Positions 16,309 through 25,455 of a stretch of DNA of 48,133 nucleotides are shown here, piece by piece. A program made the translations under genes and the position numbers. Source of the DNA: Erysipelotrichia bacterium (GTDB lineage Bacteria; Bacillota_I; Bacilli_A; Erysipelotrichales; Erysipelotrichaceae); the NCBI GenBank assembly GCA_012800355.1, contig JAAZJL010000062.1, forward strand, positions 1 through 48,133. Direction: 5' to 3'. The number at the start of each line of letters is the position of its first letter. Within the stretch, counting starts at the first letter, position 1. A model generated the notes under the pieces. That model was not told the origin of the DNA. It saw nothing but the letters and a program-made list of their open reading frames with translations, and searched no databases.

Positions 16309-17658
16309 ATGATTGAAAAGTTTTTTCAGCTAAAAGAGAATGGTACAACAGTTCTCACTGAAGTAGCAGCTGGTTTAACTACTTTTGCTGCTATGGCCTA
16401 CATTATTGCTCTTAACCCTATTATTTTATCTGGGTTAGATGGTGGTAGTGGAGCGGTTTACATTGCGACTATTTTATCAAGTGCTATCTGTACTACATTA
16501 ATGGGTCTTATCGCCAATGTACCTTATGCTACTGCCCCTGGTTTGGGTCTTAACTCACTGGCAGCTGGTTTATTATCAAGTTCTTTAGGCTTTAGTCCAG
16601 CAGCTATCTTGGCAATTGTTTTACTTTCAGGTTTAATTAACGTTTTAATTACTGTTACAAGCATTAGAAAACACATCATTAAATCTATCCCTGTATTTTT
16701 ACAAAATTCTATCGCTGGTGGTATTGGTATCTTTATCATTTACATCGGTGTCGTTAATGTTGGACTTGTTAATTTTTCTATTGGCATTCCAATGATTAAC
16801 ACAGCAATGGATGTAAAAGTATTAGTAGTCTTCTTAGCTGGGCTAGCTACAACAATCTTTTTATTAATCAAAAAGGTTCCTGGAGCTATCTTAATTGGTG
16901 TTATCATTTCTACTATTGTTGGAATTCCATTAAAAATTACAGCTTTAGGCGGAACTTATAACATTGTTGAAGCACTTACTGCTTATAAAGGTTGGTTTGG
17001 AATTGCCTTAACACAAGGTTTAGGCGAACTATTCTCTAACCCTGCTGGATTTGTTTCTGTTTTAGTAATAATTTTATCTTTTTCAATTTCAGATAACTTC
17101 GATACTATTGGTACATTTGTTGGAACAGGTAGAACTACTGGTATCTTTACTGATGAAGACATTGAAAAGATGGAAACTGGTCATGGTTTCAGTTCTAAAA
17201 TGGACAAAGCTTTATTTGCAGATGCTATCGCAACTCCTATTGGTGCTATTTTAGGAACTTCACCTACTACAACTTATGTAGAATCTGCAGCAGGTATTGG
17301 AGCTGGTGGAAAAACTGGTTTGGTTTCAGTTGTTGTTGGTGCATGCTTCTTTTTAAGCTTACCACTTGCTTCTCTTGTCAGTGCTATCCCTTCAGCAGCC
17401 ACTGCTCCAGCACTAGTTATTGTTGGGGTAATGATGCTATCAGCATTTAAAGAAATCGACTGGGCTAATTTAGATCAAGCTCTTCCAGCAATGGGTGCAG
17501 GATGCTTTATGGCTTTAAGTTATGGCATCACAAATGGTGTAATGGTTGGTTTCTTCCTTTATACATTTGTTGAAGCATGTAAAGGAAACTTATTAAAACT
17601 ACATCCAATTATCTTAGTAAGTGACCTGTTATTCATTATTAATTTATGGTTATCTTAA
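16309..17658 (+). CDS. NCS2-family purine permease (PbuG/PbuO/AzgA-like)
   Basis: The 449-residue membrane protein has about 12-14 transmembrane segments. AzgA-branch signatures are TTFAAMAYIIALNP near the N-terminus, APGLGLNS in the TM3 half-helix, DNFDTIGTFVGTGR and the conserved GTSPTTTYVESAAGI. Members import hypoxanthine, guanine or adenine by proton symport. The exact purine preference is not readable. The gene is monocistronic with its own promoter, a strong SD (AAAAGGAGA) and a perfect terminator 70 bp downstream. Confidence 0.92.
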   Translation: MIEKFFQLKENGTTVLTEVAAGLTTFAAMAYIIALNPIILSGLDGGSGAVYIATILSSAICTTLMGLIANVPYATAPGLGLNSLAAGLLSSSLGFSPAAILAIVLLSGLINVLITVTSIRKHIIKSIPVFLQNSIAGGIGIFIIYIGVVNVGLVNFSIGIPMINTAMDVKVLVVFLAGLATTIFLLIKKVPGAILIGVIISTIVGIPLKITALGGTYNIVEALTAYKGWFGIALTQGLGELFSNPAGFVSVLVIILSFSISDNFDTIGTFVGTGRTTGIFTDEDIEKMETGHGFSSKMDKALFADAIATPIGAILGTSPTTTYVESAAGIGAGGKTGLVSVVVGACFFLSLPLASLVSAIPSAATAPALVIVGVMMLSAFKEIDWANLDQALPAMGAGCFMALSYGITNGVMVGFFLYTFVEACKGNLLKLHPIILVSDLLFIINLWLS

Positions 17659-17727
17659 TCACTTTGCCATAAATAATAAACTTAACGAACAAGTCTTTTA
17701 AAGAAAATAGATTTATATAATTTATTT

Positions 17728-17753
17728 AGAGGTTTTATAACCTCTTTTTTATT
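17728..17753 (+). terminator. Terminator after the purine permease gene
   Basis: AGAGGTT-TTAT-AACCTCT (17728-17745) followed by T6ATTTT. Confidence 0.9.
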
Positions 17754-17851
17754 TTAAAGATTTTATAACATCTGTTATATTGCTAGTTTGAACTAATTGT
17801 TTGAAAATTCAAATAAAAATAATTATCTTTGTAAAAACATTCTGATAGAGA

Positions 17852-18574
17852 TTAGGAAACTTTTAAACAGTTTTCTTCAGCTTTTTTCAACATTATCAAT
17901 AATCCAGCTATCTTCCATATATTGCCTAAAGTTAAGCAGCCGACCATTATCGCATTAACTATCGCATGATTGCCTAATAATCTTACAAAACTAAAAATTA
18001 ATGTTCCCACTGGCAATGAAAATATCCAACACCAGCGAGGATAAGGACTTAATCCAGTAGAAAAAGCTTTTAAATGAGCGTAAGTTTCAATAATCCAAAA
18101 AACTAAAAAAGGAATATATAAAGGCAACGAAAAATAGCAAGCAAACCTAATTGAAGCTGCTAAAGCTACATCTGGATTAGTTAATGTCATATATTTATAA
18201 AAAAATGCCGTAGCCACAGAAGACATATGAACACCAGGACCTCCTAAAACTAAACAGCCAAAAAGTCCGTTTCTATACAACTTACTGTATTTTTGAGAAA
18301 ACGGCTCAATAAGCTTATAAACTCCAAAATGAGCAACGGTAGAAATAGGAGCACCAACTAAACCCAAAATCGCTGAGCAAAAAAGCCTACCATCAGATAC
18401 CGTAAGATAATGAGAAACAAAACCCTCTAACCCTGTTAAATGCTCGTTTCTAATGCCCCAGCCAATAATCATATCACCTGCTAGATTTATAAATGCTCCT
18501 ACTAATCCAATTTTCATTAAAAGACTTATTTTATCCCAATCAATATTTTTCTTAAGTGTTACTCTCTCTTTCAT
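17852..18574 (-). CDS. Integral membrane protein of unknown function
   Basis: I do not recognise a function. The 240 residues contain about six to seven hydrophobic helices, with GLVGAFINLAGDMIIGWG near the N-terminus, GLVGAPISTVAHFGVYKL in the second quarter and FGCLVLGGPGVHMSSVATAFF mid-protein. The arrangement of Asp and His residues within helices (N-L-A-G-D-M, S-T-V-A-H) hints at a bound cofactor or proton pathway, but this is speculation. It resembles small uncharacterised DUF6796-like membrane proteins only in broad outline. It stands alone: the next gene upstream is separated by about 240 bp and a terminator. Confidence 0.7.
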   Translation of the reverse strand: MKERVTLKKNIDWDKISLLMKIGLVGAFINLAGDMIIGWGIRNEHLTGLEGFVSHYLTVSDGRLFCSAILGLVGAPISTVAHFGVYKLIEPFSQKYSKLYRNGLFGCLVLGGPGVHMSSVATAFFYKYMTLTNPDVALAASIRFACYFSLPLYIPFLVFWIIETYAHLKAFSTGLSPYPRWCWIFSLPVGTLIFSFVRLLGNHAIVNAIMVGCLTLGNIWKIAGLLIMLKKAEENCLKVS

Positions 18575-18753
18575 GTTTTATAACCTCAATTCTTTTCATT
18601 ACAAGTGAATTTTTATAACTTCTCACTATAATTGAGTTTTACTCAATTCAGTTAGTCTACACTAACTAATGTTTTAGCACAATATATTTCTTTATGGTTT
18701 ATTTTCTTTTATATATTTGTTGAAACTTATTTAGCTATATTAATTATTTGTCA

Positions 18754-18792
18754 TAAAAAAACCTTTTATGTCAAAATAATAGGTTTTTTTAT
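18754..18792 (-). terminator. Terminator after the TIM-barrel gene
   Basis: AAAAAAACCT...AGGTTTTTTT arms (18755-18764 and 18781-18790) with a T-run on the minus strand. The rest of 18575-18753 shows no gene. Confidence 0.65.
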
Positions 18793-18810
18793 TACATCAT
18801 ATAGTTTTTA

Positions 18811-19524
18811 TTAATCTTTTGTTTTAAAGAAACTGCTTTTTTCAGCCTCTCTATATTTATCCATTTTTATTCTAAACAAATCACCATTTGTAGGTGGAGT
18901 ATAGGATATCGCATTAGCTCCAGCTTCAATAGTTTCTAATATTGTCTTAGCAGAAGGACCACCAGTGGCAATTATTGGAATATTCGGATATTTCTCTTTT
19001 ACTTTTTTAACAATATTTACTGTATTAGCTCCTCCACTAATGTTAATAATAGAAGCTCCAGCTTTAATCTTTTCCTCAATATCCGTATACTCAGAAACTA
19101 TAGTGGCAACAATTGGACAAATAACACTTTTGGCTATCAGTTTAAATGTCTCTATTGGTGCTGGGGCATTTAAAACAACTGCCATACAACCTTGAGATTC
19201 GGCCAAAAGAGCCATTTCACGAGCTCTGTCTCCTTGAGTTGTACCCCCTCCTACTCCAGCAAAAACAGGAGCTTGAGCTACACTAGTGATTGCTGAAAAT
19301 ATTGAGGGATGGGGAGTAAAAGGATAAACCGCAAAAATCGCATCAGCATTATTGTTCATTACAATAGCTACATCAGTTGTAAATATTAGTGATTTTATCT
19401 TTTTACCATTTATTATTATTCCAGAACAGTTATCTATTTCACTTGGAACCATTACTAGATCTCCGTCTGCCCAACTACTTACTATCGGAGCCTTTTTTTC
19501 TTCATTTGTATTTACATTATTCAC
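18811..19524 (-). CDS. TIM-barrel protein of unknown substrate
   Basis: The 237-residue protein fits a (beta/alpha)8 barrel. Successive strands end in VFAGVGGG, CMAVVLNAP, PIVATIVS, ASIINISGG, IPIIATGGPS and ANAISYTPP. The last two glycine-rich turns form the phosphate-binding site typical of FMN- or sugar-phosphate-binding barrels. Similar Bacillota proteins are often annotated only as 'hydrolase', and I cannot name a reaction. The N-terminal SSWADGDLVMVPS segment precedes the barrel. It is monocistronic with its own terminator. Confidence 0.65.
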   Translation of the reverse strand: MNNVNTNEEKKAPIVSSWADGDLVMVPSEIDNCSGIIINGKKIKSLIFTTDVAIVMNNNADAIFAVYPFTPHPSIFSAITSVAQAPVFAGVGGGTTQGDRAREMALLAESQGCMAVVLNAPAPIETFKLIAKSVICPIVATIVSEYTDIEEKIKAGASIINISGGANTVNIVKKVKEKYPNIPIIATGGPSAKTILETIEAGANAISYTPPTNGDLFRIKMDKYREAEKSSFFKTKD

Positions 19525-19675
19525 GATAATCTACTCCTTTATAAAAATTTATTTTCAAACAAATCTTAACACAATTTATATCAAAATAAAAAAAGCCACA
19601 TAAAAACCAGACTACCAAGCAACAATCAAACATAGCAAAATCTTATAAGTTTCTCGCTTATTAAAGTTTCAATAT

Positions 19676-19882
19676 TTATTCTTCTTCTTTATTATCAGTT
19701 TTAGAATCCATACTACTAAAAGCAGCACCTAAAGCTATGCCTAAGCACATCCCAACAGGTATCCATAAGCCAATATTGTCAAGCAATAAACCTAGAGCTG
19801 CACCTATAGCTAAACCAAATCCAATACCACTGCTAACACCATCAGCTAACTTTGACTTATTTGTATTTTTTTCTTTTTCCAT
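19676..19882 (-). CDS. Small glycine-zipper membrane protein
   Basis: This 68-residue protein has charged termini and two hydrophobic segments, GIGFGLAIGAALGLLLDNIG and PVGMCLGIALGAAF, rich in small G-x-x-x-G spacing that favours helix packing. The C-terminus is acidic (KTDNKEEE). An excellent SD (AAGGAGG) precedes the ATG. It is likely a small oligomeric inner-membrane protein of unknown role; no partner gene is in the same unit. Confidence 0.7.
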   Translation of the reverse strand: MEKEKNTNKSKLADGVSSGIGFGLAIGAALGLLLDNIGLWIPVGMCLGIALGAAFSSMDSKTDNKEEE

Positions 19883-20165
19883 AATTAACCTCCTTTTAAA
19901 TTTATTTTTAATAAAATCTATCTACAGCTTAATAATAAAACTCACTTTTTTTATTGCCCTTTCTTTTTTCAAGAGCAAAGGAGTAAATATTAAAAGTTTT
20001 TCTTTTATTATTTTATCAATTAAATTATATAACGACCTTTTTATAGATAAAAGTAAATTAAAGGTAAATTTCATGAAAAAATTAATGATTTATTCATTAA
20101 ATTAATATTTTTTAATTAATTAATAAATTTATTTAATTTTATTATTAATATAATTAATTTATGTA
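19883..20165. other. AT-rich intergenic stretch, no gene seen
   Basis: Very AT-rich spacer between divergent genes. It carries the SD and probable promoter of the minus-strand glycine-zipper gene and nothing else recognisable. Only trivial frames of about ten codons are present. Confidence 0.6.
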
Positions 20166-20194
20166 TTGACTTTTTTAATTGTTTATTTTATATT
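20166..20194 (+). promoter_or_regulatory. SigA-type promoter of the DUF2089-DUF4097 pair
   Basis: TTGACT (20166-20171), 17 bp, TATATT (20189-20194), followed by the SD AGAGG just before ATG 20216. Confidence 0.65.
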
Positions 20195-20215
20195 ATTGAC
20201 AAAGAGGTGAAATAT

Positions 20216-20587
20216 ATGAAGAAAAGACTGTTAGGCACATGTCCAGTTTGTGATAACAAACTCGTTATTAGCGAATTACATTGTTCTGACTGTAAGACAA
20301 ATATTCAAGGAGAGTTTCCATTAAGTAAGTTTGACTACTTGTCAAGTGAAGAACAGGACTTTGCACTGGTGTTTTTAAAAAATGCTGGAAATATTAAACA
20401 AATTGAAAAAGAATTAAACATTTCTTATCCAACAGTAAGGAAAATGCTAGATTCCGTTATCCAAAATTTAGGTTTTGAACAAACAACTATTTCTAATCCT
20501 TTAACTAGAGGCGAAGTGTTAGAGATGTTGAAAAATGATGAAATAAGCTTTGAAGATGCAGAACAGATGCTAAAGGAGATCAAATAA
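20216..20587 (+). CDS. DUF2089-family regulator with zinc ribbon and HTH
   Basis: The protein is about 123 residues. The N-terminus has a CPVC...CSDC four-Cys zinc ribbon (about residues 8-30). An HTH-like segment follows: EQDFALVFLKNAGNIKQIEK then LNISYPTVRKMLDSVI, as in sigma-4 or GerE-type helices. This is the DUF2089 layout. It probably regulates its own operon, which includes the DUF4097 gene overlapping by 1 bp (TAATG). The C-terminal tail ISFEDAEQMLKEIK is the short helix often found in DUF4097-linked regulators. ATG 20216 is chosen over GTG 20207 because the SD overlaps the latter. Confidence 0.8.
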   Translation: MKKRLLGTCPVCDNKLVISELHCSDCKTNIQGEFPLSKFDYLSSEEQDFALVFLKNAGNIKQIEKELNISYPTVRKMLDSVIQNLGFEQTTISNPLTRGEVLEMLKNDEISFEDAEQMLKEIK

Positions 20588-21405
20588 TGTTTGAAAAATT
20601 TATTGAAGAATTAACTAAAAAAGCTCAGGAAAATAATGTTAATGTTGACGAACTAATTAAAACCTATCAAAATCACTATCAATTAGGTTTAGAAGCGGGT
20701 TTAAGTGAAGAGGAAATAGTTGCAAGATTTGGAAGCGTTGATGAAATTTTTGGTTTAAAGCAACAAAAAACTGTCCGATATTTTAAACTATTTAAAGTAG
20801 CACTGCTCCATGATGGTGATTTAACTTTTAAAACTAGCCCAGATGATAGCATTCATATCGACATTGAAGAAAATGCAATTGATTATTATAACACTATTAT
20901 TAGTGATGACGAGCTGATAATTGAACCACTACAAAAAGAAATGAAGCTTTTAAGACGAGTTAGTGGAGATATAACAATTCATTTTCCTGAAACAACAAGT
21001 TTTAAAAAAGTCGAATTAAAAGGCATCTCTTCTGATATTGATGCCAAAGAATTTGGTTTTGTTTGTGAAGACTTTTCATTAAACAGCACCAGTAGTGACT
21101 GTAATTTTATTTACATCAAAGCTGATTTGGCCAAATTTGCCACAGTCAGTGGTGATATTGATGTTACTAATTTATTTGCCTCAACTTGCTCAATAGCTAC
21201 AGTTAGTGGTGACTTTAAAACCAATAGAAGTGCTATTTATAAACTCAATGCTTCTACCGTAAGTGGTGATATCTCTATTAATGGGAAAGTTGAAAAAGTT
21301 AAATCTTCTTCTATTTCTGGAGATATAACAATCAATAACGTTTATGAAAAAACTTCTGTTAGCGATTTGATTGAAGAAGGTTTTAAAAATATTTTTAATC
21401 GCTAA
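20587..21405 (+). CDS. DUF4097 beta-strand repeat protein with HAAS-like N-terminus
   Basis: The 272-residue protein starts with a HAAS/DUF1700-like helical domain (about 1-60; LEAGLSEEEIVARFGSVDEI). A putative adhesin DUF4097 domain follows, built of short beta repeats marked by recurring S-G-D-I motifs (RRVSGDITIHF, TVSGDIDVT, TVSGDFKTN, SISGDITIN). No signal peptide or transmembrane helix is found, so it is probably cytosolic or membrane-peripheral. Its start overlaps the stop of the DUF2089 regulator, so the two act together. Such pairs are widespread in Bacillota and sometimes linked to envelope stress; the mechanism is not known. Confidence 0.8.
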   Translation: MFEKFIEELTKKAQENNVNVDELIKTYQNHYQLGLEAGLSEEEIVARFGSVDEIFGLKQQKTVRYFKLFKVALLHDGDLTFKTSPDDSIHIDIEENAIDYYNTIISDDELIIEPLQKEMKLLRRVSGDITIHFPETTSFKKVELKGISSDIDAKEFGFVCEDFSLNSTSSDCNFIYIKADLAKFATVSGDIDVTNLFASTCSIATVSGDFKTNRSAIYKLNASTVSGDISINGKVEKVKSSSISGDITINNVYEKTSVSDLIEEGFKNIFNR

Positions 21406-21427
21406 TTATGATTAAAGTTTAATTTAA

Positions 21428-22285
21428 CTACCTTAAATCAAGATTGTTAGCATTGTACCAATAAAACCCATTTGCTAAACAGTAGTCATCAATATTTTTT
21501 GAAAGATCACGGTTTGCTCCATACTCTAGTAAATACACGGTCAAACCGTTTTCTTTTACTTTCTCAAGATATTCTTTAAAATATTCTGTTTCATCTTTAC
21601 TTTGTATTTTAAAACTTTGATTTTCAAAATCTATGGCTGTAAACACTGTTTCTTGATTAATTCCATCAAATAAAGAAAGGGCTATATTTTCTTCAATACA
21701 CCTTGATACAAACATATCTCCACCATTTATTATTAAAGGAATATTATATTTTTTTAATCCCTTTAAAATGGCACAAAGTCCTTGATAAATCTCTTCTTTA
21801 GGATAGTTATAATAGACATCCACATTATCCAAAAAGAAACCATTAATATCTAAATCAAAATATTGTTTTGCTAGCTCATCAACAATAAAATCTTGCCACT
21901 GGCTACAAGAAACGTCCACCCATTGTTCATCTGGCCAATCTTGATAAACACCTAAAAACACCTCTTCAAACCTATCAAAATAATCTCGATATTCTTCAAC
22001 TGATCCAATGTTTAAGTAACCATAAACTGTTTTACCATTATTATGTAATTGTTCGATAGTGGTAACAGAAAACTCTGCTGGTTCAATTACAACAAACTGA
22101 TACAATTTTAATTTATCAACTTCATCTTCATTTATCCCTAAAAATACTCCATACTTGTATTCATGTTCATGTTCAAAAGTATGCTTTTTACTGCATCCAC
22201 TTACAACTAAAAAAATTCCAATTAAAACAACAATTAGTAATTTTTTAAAATTAATAAATTTTGGAAAATTTACTTTAATATTCAT
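21428..22285 (-). CDS. GH114-like glycosidase lipoprotein
   Basis: This 285-residue lipoprotein has a signal peptide ending in lipobox V-S-G-C (about residue 31), then a short His/Glu-rich linker (THEFEHEHEY-like) and a TIM-barrel domain. Recognisable are VVIEPAEFSV, YGYLNIGSVEEYRDYF, W-P-D-E-Q-W-V-D-V and INGFFLDNVDVYYNYP, close to the GH114 (endo-alpha-1,4-polygalactosaminidase-like) pattern G-F-x-x-D-N-V-D. A membrane-anchored enzyme acting on an exopolysaccharide is inferred. Catalytic acids are plausible (Asp in LDNVD, Glu in IEPAE) but unproven. It is tail to tail with DUF4097 and 31 bp downstream of the SUKH gene. Confidence 0.65.
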   Translation of the reverse strand: MNIKVNFPKFINFKKLLIVVLIGIFLVVSGCSKKHTFEHEHEYKYGVFLGINEDEVDKLKLYQFVVIEPAEFSVTTIEQLHNNGKTVYGYLNIGSVEEYRDYFDRFEEVFLGVYQDWPDEQWVDVSCSQWQDFIVDELAKQYFDLDINGFFLDNVDVYYNYPKEEIYQGLCAILKGLKKYNIPLIINGGDMFVSRCIEENIALSLFDGINQETVFTAIDFENQSFKIQSKDETEYFKEYLEKVKENGLTVYLLEYGANRDLSKNIDDYCLANGFYWYNANNLDLR

Positions 22286-22316
22286 AATATTATTTTATCA
22301 CTAGGTCTACTCTTTT

Positions 22317-22778
22317 TTAATAGTTTTCCAATACTAAAGACAGTAAAAATGAGCCAAAATCTTCCGAAATATCCTCAATCTTTTGATATCGTTCACCATT
22401 ATACAAGCACCTTATAACAGCTGGCTCTTTCTCGTTATTTAAACATCCAAAATCTAAAAAAGCTAAACTACCATCTTCAAAATTATAAATTGGCAACCAC
22501 TCTTGTGGAAGTCCAAATTCTTTGCGCTCACAAAGAGCATAAGTAAGTGTATTTCCTTCAAAAATATCTAAATTATCTAAATCAATCCCAAAAATTTCAC
22601 AGCCATAAAAGGAAATATAATTAAATTTTTTATAATACTCTACTAGTTGTGGAGAAAAAGTTAAACCCAAAATCTTTTCTGCTTTTTTCATTTCTTCAGC
22701 AGTCAATCCCGTACCACTAATAAAATATTTGCGGTTTACTGCTAATTCTAGTGCTTGTTTAAAGTCGTGATAACTCAT
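22317..22778 (-). CDS. SMI1/KNR4 (SUKH)-family protein
   Basis: The 153-residue soluble protein is of the SUKH superfamily: LTAEEMKKAEKILGLTFSP (start helix), LVEYYKKFNYISFYGCEIFG, LPIYNFEDGSLAFLDFG and a terminal EDFGSFLLSLVLENY helix. SUKH proteins are common immunity proteins of polymorphic toxin systems, but also occur as stand-alone cytosolic proteins. No toxin gene is adjacent, so the immunity role is only possible. It probably shares a transcript with the GH114-like gene 31 bp downstream. Confidence 0.75.
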   Translation of the reverse strand: MSYHDFKQALELAVNRKYFISGTGLTAEEMKKAEKILGLTFSPQLVEYYKKFNYISFYGCEIFGIDLDNLDIFEGNTLTYALCERKEFGLPQEWLPIYNFEDGSLAFLDFGCLNNEKEPAVIRCLYNGERYQKIEDISEDFGSFLLSLVLENY

Positions 22779-22901
22779 ATTTTTTACCTACTTTACCTTC
22801 CTTATGATTTTTCTTAATTATACTATTATGTTTACTTATTATATTGAAAATCCAGAAAATTTTACTTCGATTTTAACTATTCTTTATATTTGCTGATTTA
22901 T

Positions 22902-22929
22902 AAAAAAGAAAAACCACTTACTGTGGCTA
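22902..22929 (-). terminator. Terminator after tRNA-Arg
   Basis: AGCCAC-AGTAA-GTGGTT followed by a T-rich run on the minus strand, just downstream of the tRNA. Confidence 0.7.
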
Positions 22930-22938
22930 TCTAACAAA

Positions 22939-23015
22939 TGGCGTCCACGAAGGGATTCGAACCCCTGACCGTCCGCTTAGAAGGCGGATGCTCTATCCAG
23001 CTGAGCTACGTGGAC
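22939..23015 (-). tRNA. tRNA-Arg (anticodon UCU)
   Basis: Full cloverleaf: acceptor GTCCACG/CGTGGAC, D-stem GCTC/GAGC, anticodon stem TCCGC/GCGGA with loop CTTCTAA (UCU, reading AGA), T-arm AGGGG-TTCGAAT-CCCTT, discriminator G, encoded CCA. All stems are sound. Confidence 0.95.
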
Positions 23016-23120
23016 AACTTGCTTAAATATAATATCATTATCATTTGTAAAATGCAACCAAGTGAATTTGCCAAATCCAACATCTTATTTTGTCTTTATA
23101 CAAAAGTTTTCAATCTATAA

Positions 23121-23411
23121 TTAGTCTGCATTTTTCCATTCTCTATAATCCTGAGACCAGTCTTTTTCAGAACATTGTTTAATGTATTTTTCAAGTTTAT
23201 CATAATCAACTGTCTTTTTGCCAAAATCACAGATCAAACTAAAAAATCCAGTTTTATTTTTGTAATTAACCTGCAATGCTGTACAGTTAATATTAATATG
23301 TTCGACAAGTTCTTTTACAATTTCAACAGCTTTTTTCTTGCTGTTATCAACACTAATATTTACCTTTTCTCTAATATTCAAGATGTATACTTTAGGATAT
23401 GTCTTGGTCAT
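23121..23411 (-). CDS. Hypothetical 96-residue protein
   Basis: I do not recognise this protein. It is short and mildly charged, with alternating hydrophobic strands (KVYILNIREKVNISV, FFSLICDFG) and an amphipathic helix (KKKAVEIVKELVEHININ) typical of a small alpha/beta fold. It ends SQDYREWKNAD. No signal peptide or membrane segment is present. It lies alone between tRNA-Arg and the PepF gene, on the opposite strand to PepF, so it has no operon context. Confidence 0.6.
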   Translation of the reverse strand: MTKTYPKVYILNIREKVNISVDNSKKKAVEIVKELVEHININCTALQVNYKNKTGFFSLICDFGKKTVDYDKLEKYIKQCSEKDWSQDYREWKNAD

Positions 23412-23636
23412 ATCATTAGCATCAATTTTTACCCAAGCATATATTAGTATAACTTTAAATTAAATAGATTTTATTATGAAAAATATTAAAAATCAATTTT
23501 TATCATTTTTCACTTTTTTAATGATTAAATTTAGTATATAATCAACTCTGCTAGCACTTAATAAATGATTGCTGACAAAAGAATAAAGTGATTACTACTT
23601 TTTCTTTTAATAAAATATTAGAAAAGAGGATTAAAA

Positions 23637-25331
23637 ATGAAATTTTCAGAATTTAAATACGAAAGAATCAACTATGAAAAATTAGAAAAAACAATAACTG
23701 AACTTTTAAATCAACTTCAAAAACAAAAAGATGCTGATGGCTTTATTGAAACTTTTAAAGAAATTGAAAAAGTTAAATCTCATATTAGCACGATGGCTTC
23801 TCTAGCAACTGTTAGACACACCATTGATACAAAAGACGAGTTTTACGAAAAGGAAAATGATTTCTGGGATGAAACTAGCCCAAAATTACAAGTTTTTGAA
23901 AATAGAATTGCAGAAATTTGCTTAGCTTTCAAAGATAAGGAAAAACTATATCATTATCTTCCTGAAGTATATTTTAAAAAAGCTGAGTTTGCCTTAAAAT
24001 CGTTCGATGAAAAAATAATTCCATTAATGATTGAAGAAAATAAATTGACTTCAGAGTATGGAAAACTTAAAGCTTCAGCTCAAATTGAATTTGATGGCAA
24101 GATTTATAACTTATCTTCAATTTCGCCATTTATCCAATCTGATGATAGAGAAACAAGAAAAAGGGCTTTTGATGCTAGAATGAAATTTTACCAAGACAAC
24201 GAACATGAGTTTGATAGAATTTTTGACAAACTAGTAAAAGTTAGAAATCAAATGGCTAAAGAATTGGGATATGAAACCTTCACTGAACTTGGTTATTTAA
24301 GAATGAACCGTTTTGACTACAACCAAGAAATGGTTGCCAATTATCGCCAACAAATCCTTACTGACTTAGTGCCATTAAATAGCGAACTTTACAAAAGACA
24401 AGCTAAGCGTCTAGGTTTAGATAAGTTAGCATACTATGATTTTGTTTATGAGTTCTCTACTGGTAATCCAACACCTAAAAAAGATGCCAATGGTCTAATA
24501 GAAGCAGCAGTTAATATGTATCATCAAATGCATGAAAAAACTGGTGAGTTTATCGACATAATGAAAGAAAAAGAACTATGGGATTTATTAAGTAAAGATG
24601 GCAAAGAAATGGGCGGTTACTGTACCTCTTTTAGCGACTACAAAGTTCCATTTATTTTCGCTAACTTCAATGGAACTAGCGGGGATGTTGATGTTTTAAC
24701 TCATGAAGCAGGTCATGCTTTCCAATATTATATGAGTAAAGATATTCCTATTGAAGATTGCCAGTGGCCAACAATGGAATCAGCAGAAATACACTCTATG
24801 AGTATGGAGTTTTTTGCTTATCCTTGGATGCAGGACTTCTTTGGTGAAGATACTGAAAAATACTACTACTCTCACTTAACAGGAACTTTAAATTTTCTTC
24901 CTTATGGAGTATTAGTAGATCATTTCCAACATGAAATCTACAACAATCCTAAAATGACTCCTGAAGAAAGAAAAGTTACTTGGAGAAAACTTGAAAAATT
25001 ATATTGTCCAGAAAGAGATTACAGTGGATGTGATATCTTAGAAAGAGGTGCCTTCTGGTTTCAACAAGGACACATCTTCCAATCTCCATTCTATTATATT
25101 GATTACACCTTAGCCCAAGTCTGTGCACTACAATTCTGGGCTAGAACTAGGCAAAAAGATGAAACAGCATTTGATGATTATTTACATTTGTGTTCACTAG
25201 GAGGAACACTGCCTTTTACAAAGTTAGTAAAAGAAGCTTGTCTAATTGTTCCTTTTGATAATGGATGTGTAAGTTCAGTTGTCAAACAGGCAAGAGAATT
25301 CTTAAATAAAATCGACGATACTAAACTATAA
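23637..25331 (+). CDS. pepF: M3-family oligoendopeptidase F
   Basis: The 564-residue cytosolic zinc peptidase of family M3B cleaves peptides of moderate length during peptide recycling or uptake. The zinc site is H356-E-x-x-H360 in LTHEAGHAFQYY, with the third ligand expected in the following SAEIHSMSMEFF segment (Glu). GTSGDVDV before the site and the C-terminal HIFQSPFYYIDYTLAQ are family-typical. Length is within the family range, so it looks complete. It is monocistronic, with a strong SD (AAAAGAGGA) and a perfect terminator following. Confidence 0.92.
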   Translation: MKFSEFKYERINYEKLEKTITELLNQLQKQKDADGFIETFKEIEKVKSHISTMASLATVRHTIDTKDEFYEKENDFWDETSPKLQVFENRIAEICLAFKDKEKLYHYLPEVYFKKAEFALKSFDEKIIPLMIEENKLTSEYGKLKASAQIEFDGKIYNLSSISPFIQSDDRETRKRAFDARMKFYQDNEHEFDRIFDKLVKVRNQMAKELGYETFTELGYLRMNRFDYNQEMVANYRQQILTDLVPLNSELYKRQAKRLGLDKLAYYDFVYEFSTGNPTPKKDANGLIEAAVNMYHQMHEKTGEFIDIMKEKELWDLLSKDGKEMGGYCTSFSDYKVPFIFANFNGTSGDVDVLTHEAGHAFQYYMSKDIPIEDCQWPTMESAEIHSMSMEFFAYPWMQDFFGEDTEKYYYSHLTGTLNFLPYGVLVDHFQHEIYNNPKMTPEERKVTWRKLEKLYCPERDYSGCDILERGAFWFQQGHIFQSPFYYIDYTLAQVCALQFWARTRQKDETAFDDYLHLCSLGGTLPFTKLVKEACLIVPFDNGCVSSVVKQAREFLNKIDDTKL

Positions 25332-25337
25332 TTAACA

Positions 25338-25375
25338 AACCTCATAAGTAAAACAAGCTTATGAGGTTTTATTTT
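25338..25375 (+). terminator. Terminator after pepF
   Basis: AACCTCATAAG (25338-25348) and CTTATGAGGTT (25358-25368) form an 11-bp perfect stem, followed by TTATTTTT. Confidence 0.92.
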
Positions 25376-25420
25376 TCTTTTAAAATATTAATGAATTAAA
25401 GGAAAAATTATTTTTCTTGG

Positions 25421-25449
25421 TTGACAATATACAAAGTAATCACTAAAAT
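25421..25449 (+). promoter_or_regulatory. SigA promoter of the L13-S9 operon
   Basis: TTGACA (25421-25426), 17-bp spacer, TAAAAT (25444-25449). Confidence 0.8.
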
Positions 25450-25455
25450 AGTAGA

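Noticed and set aside
23412-23636. CIRCE or T-box element before pepF
   Set aside because: GCTAGCACT resembles half of CIRCE, but the inverted partner is absent, and no T-box or terminator/antiterminator pair is seen.
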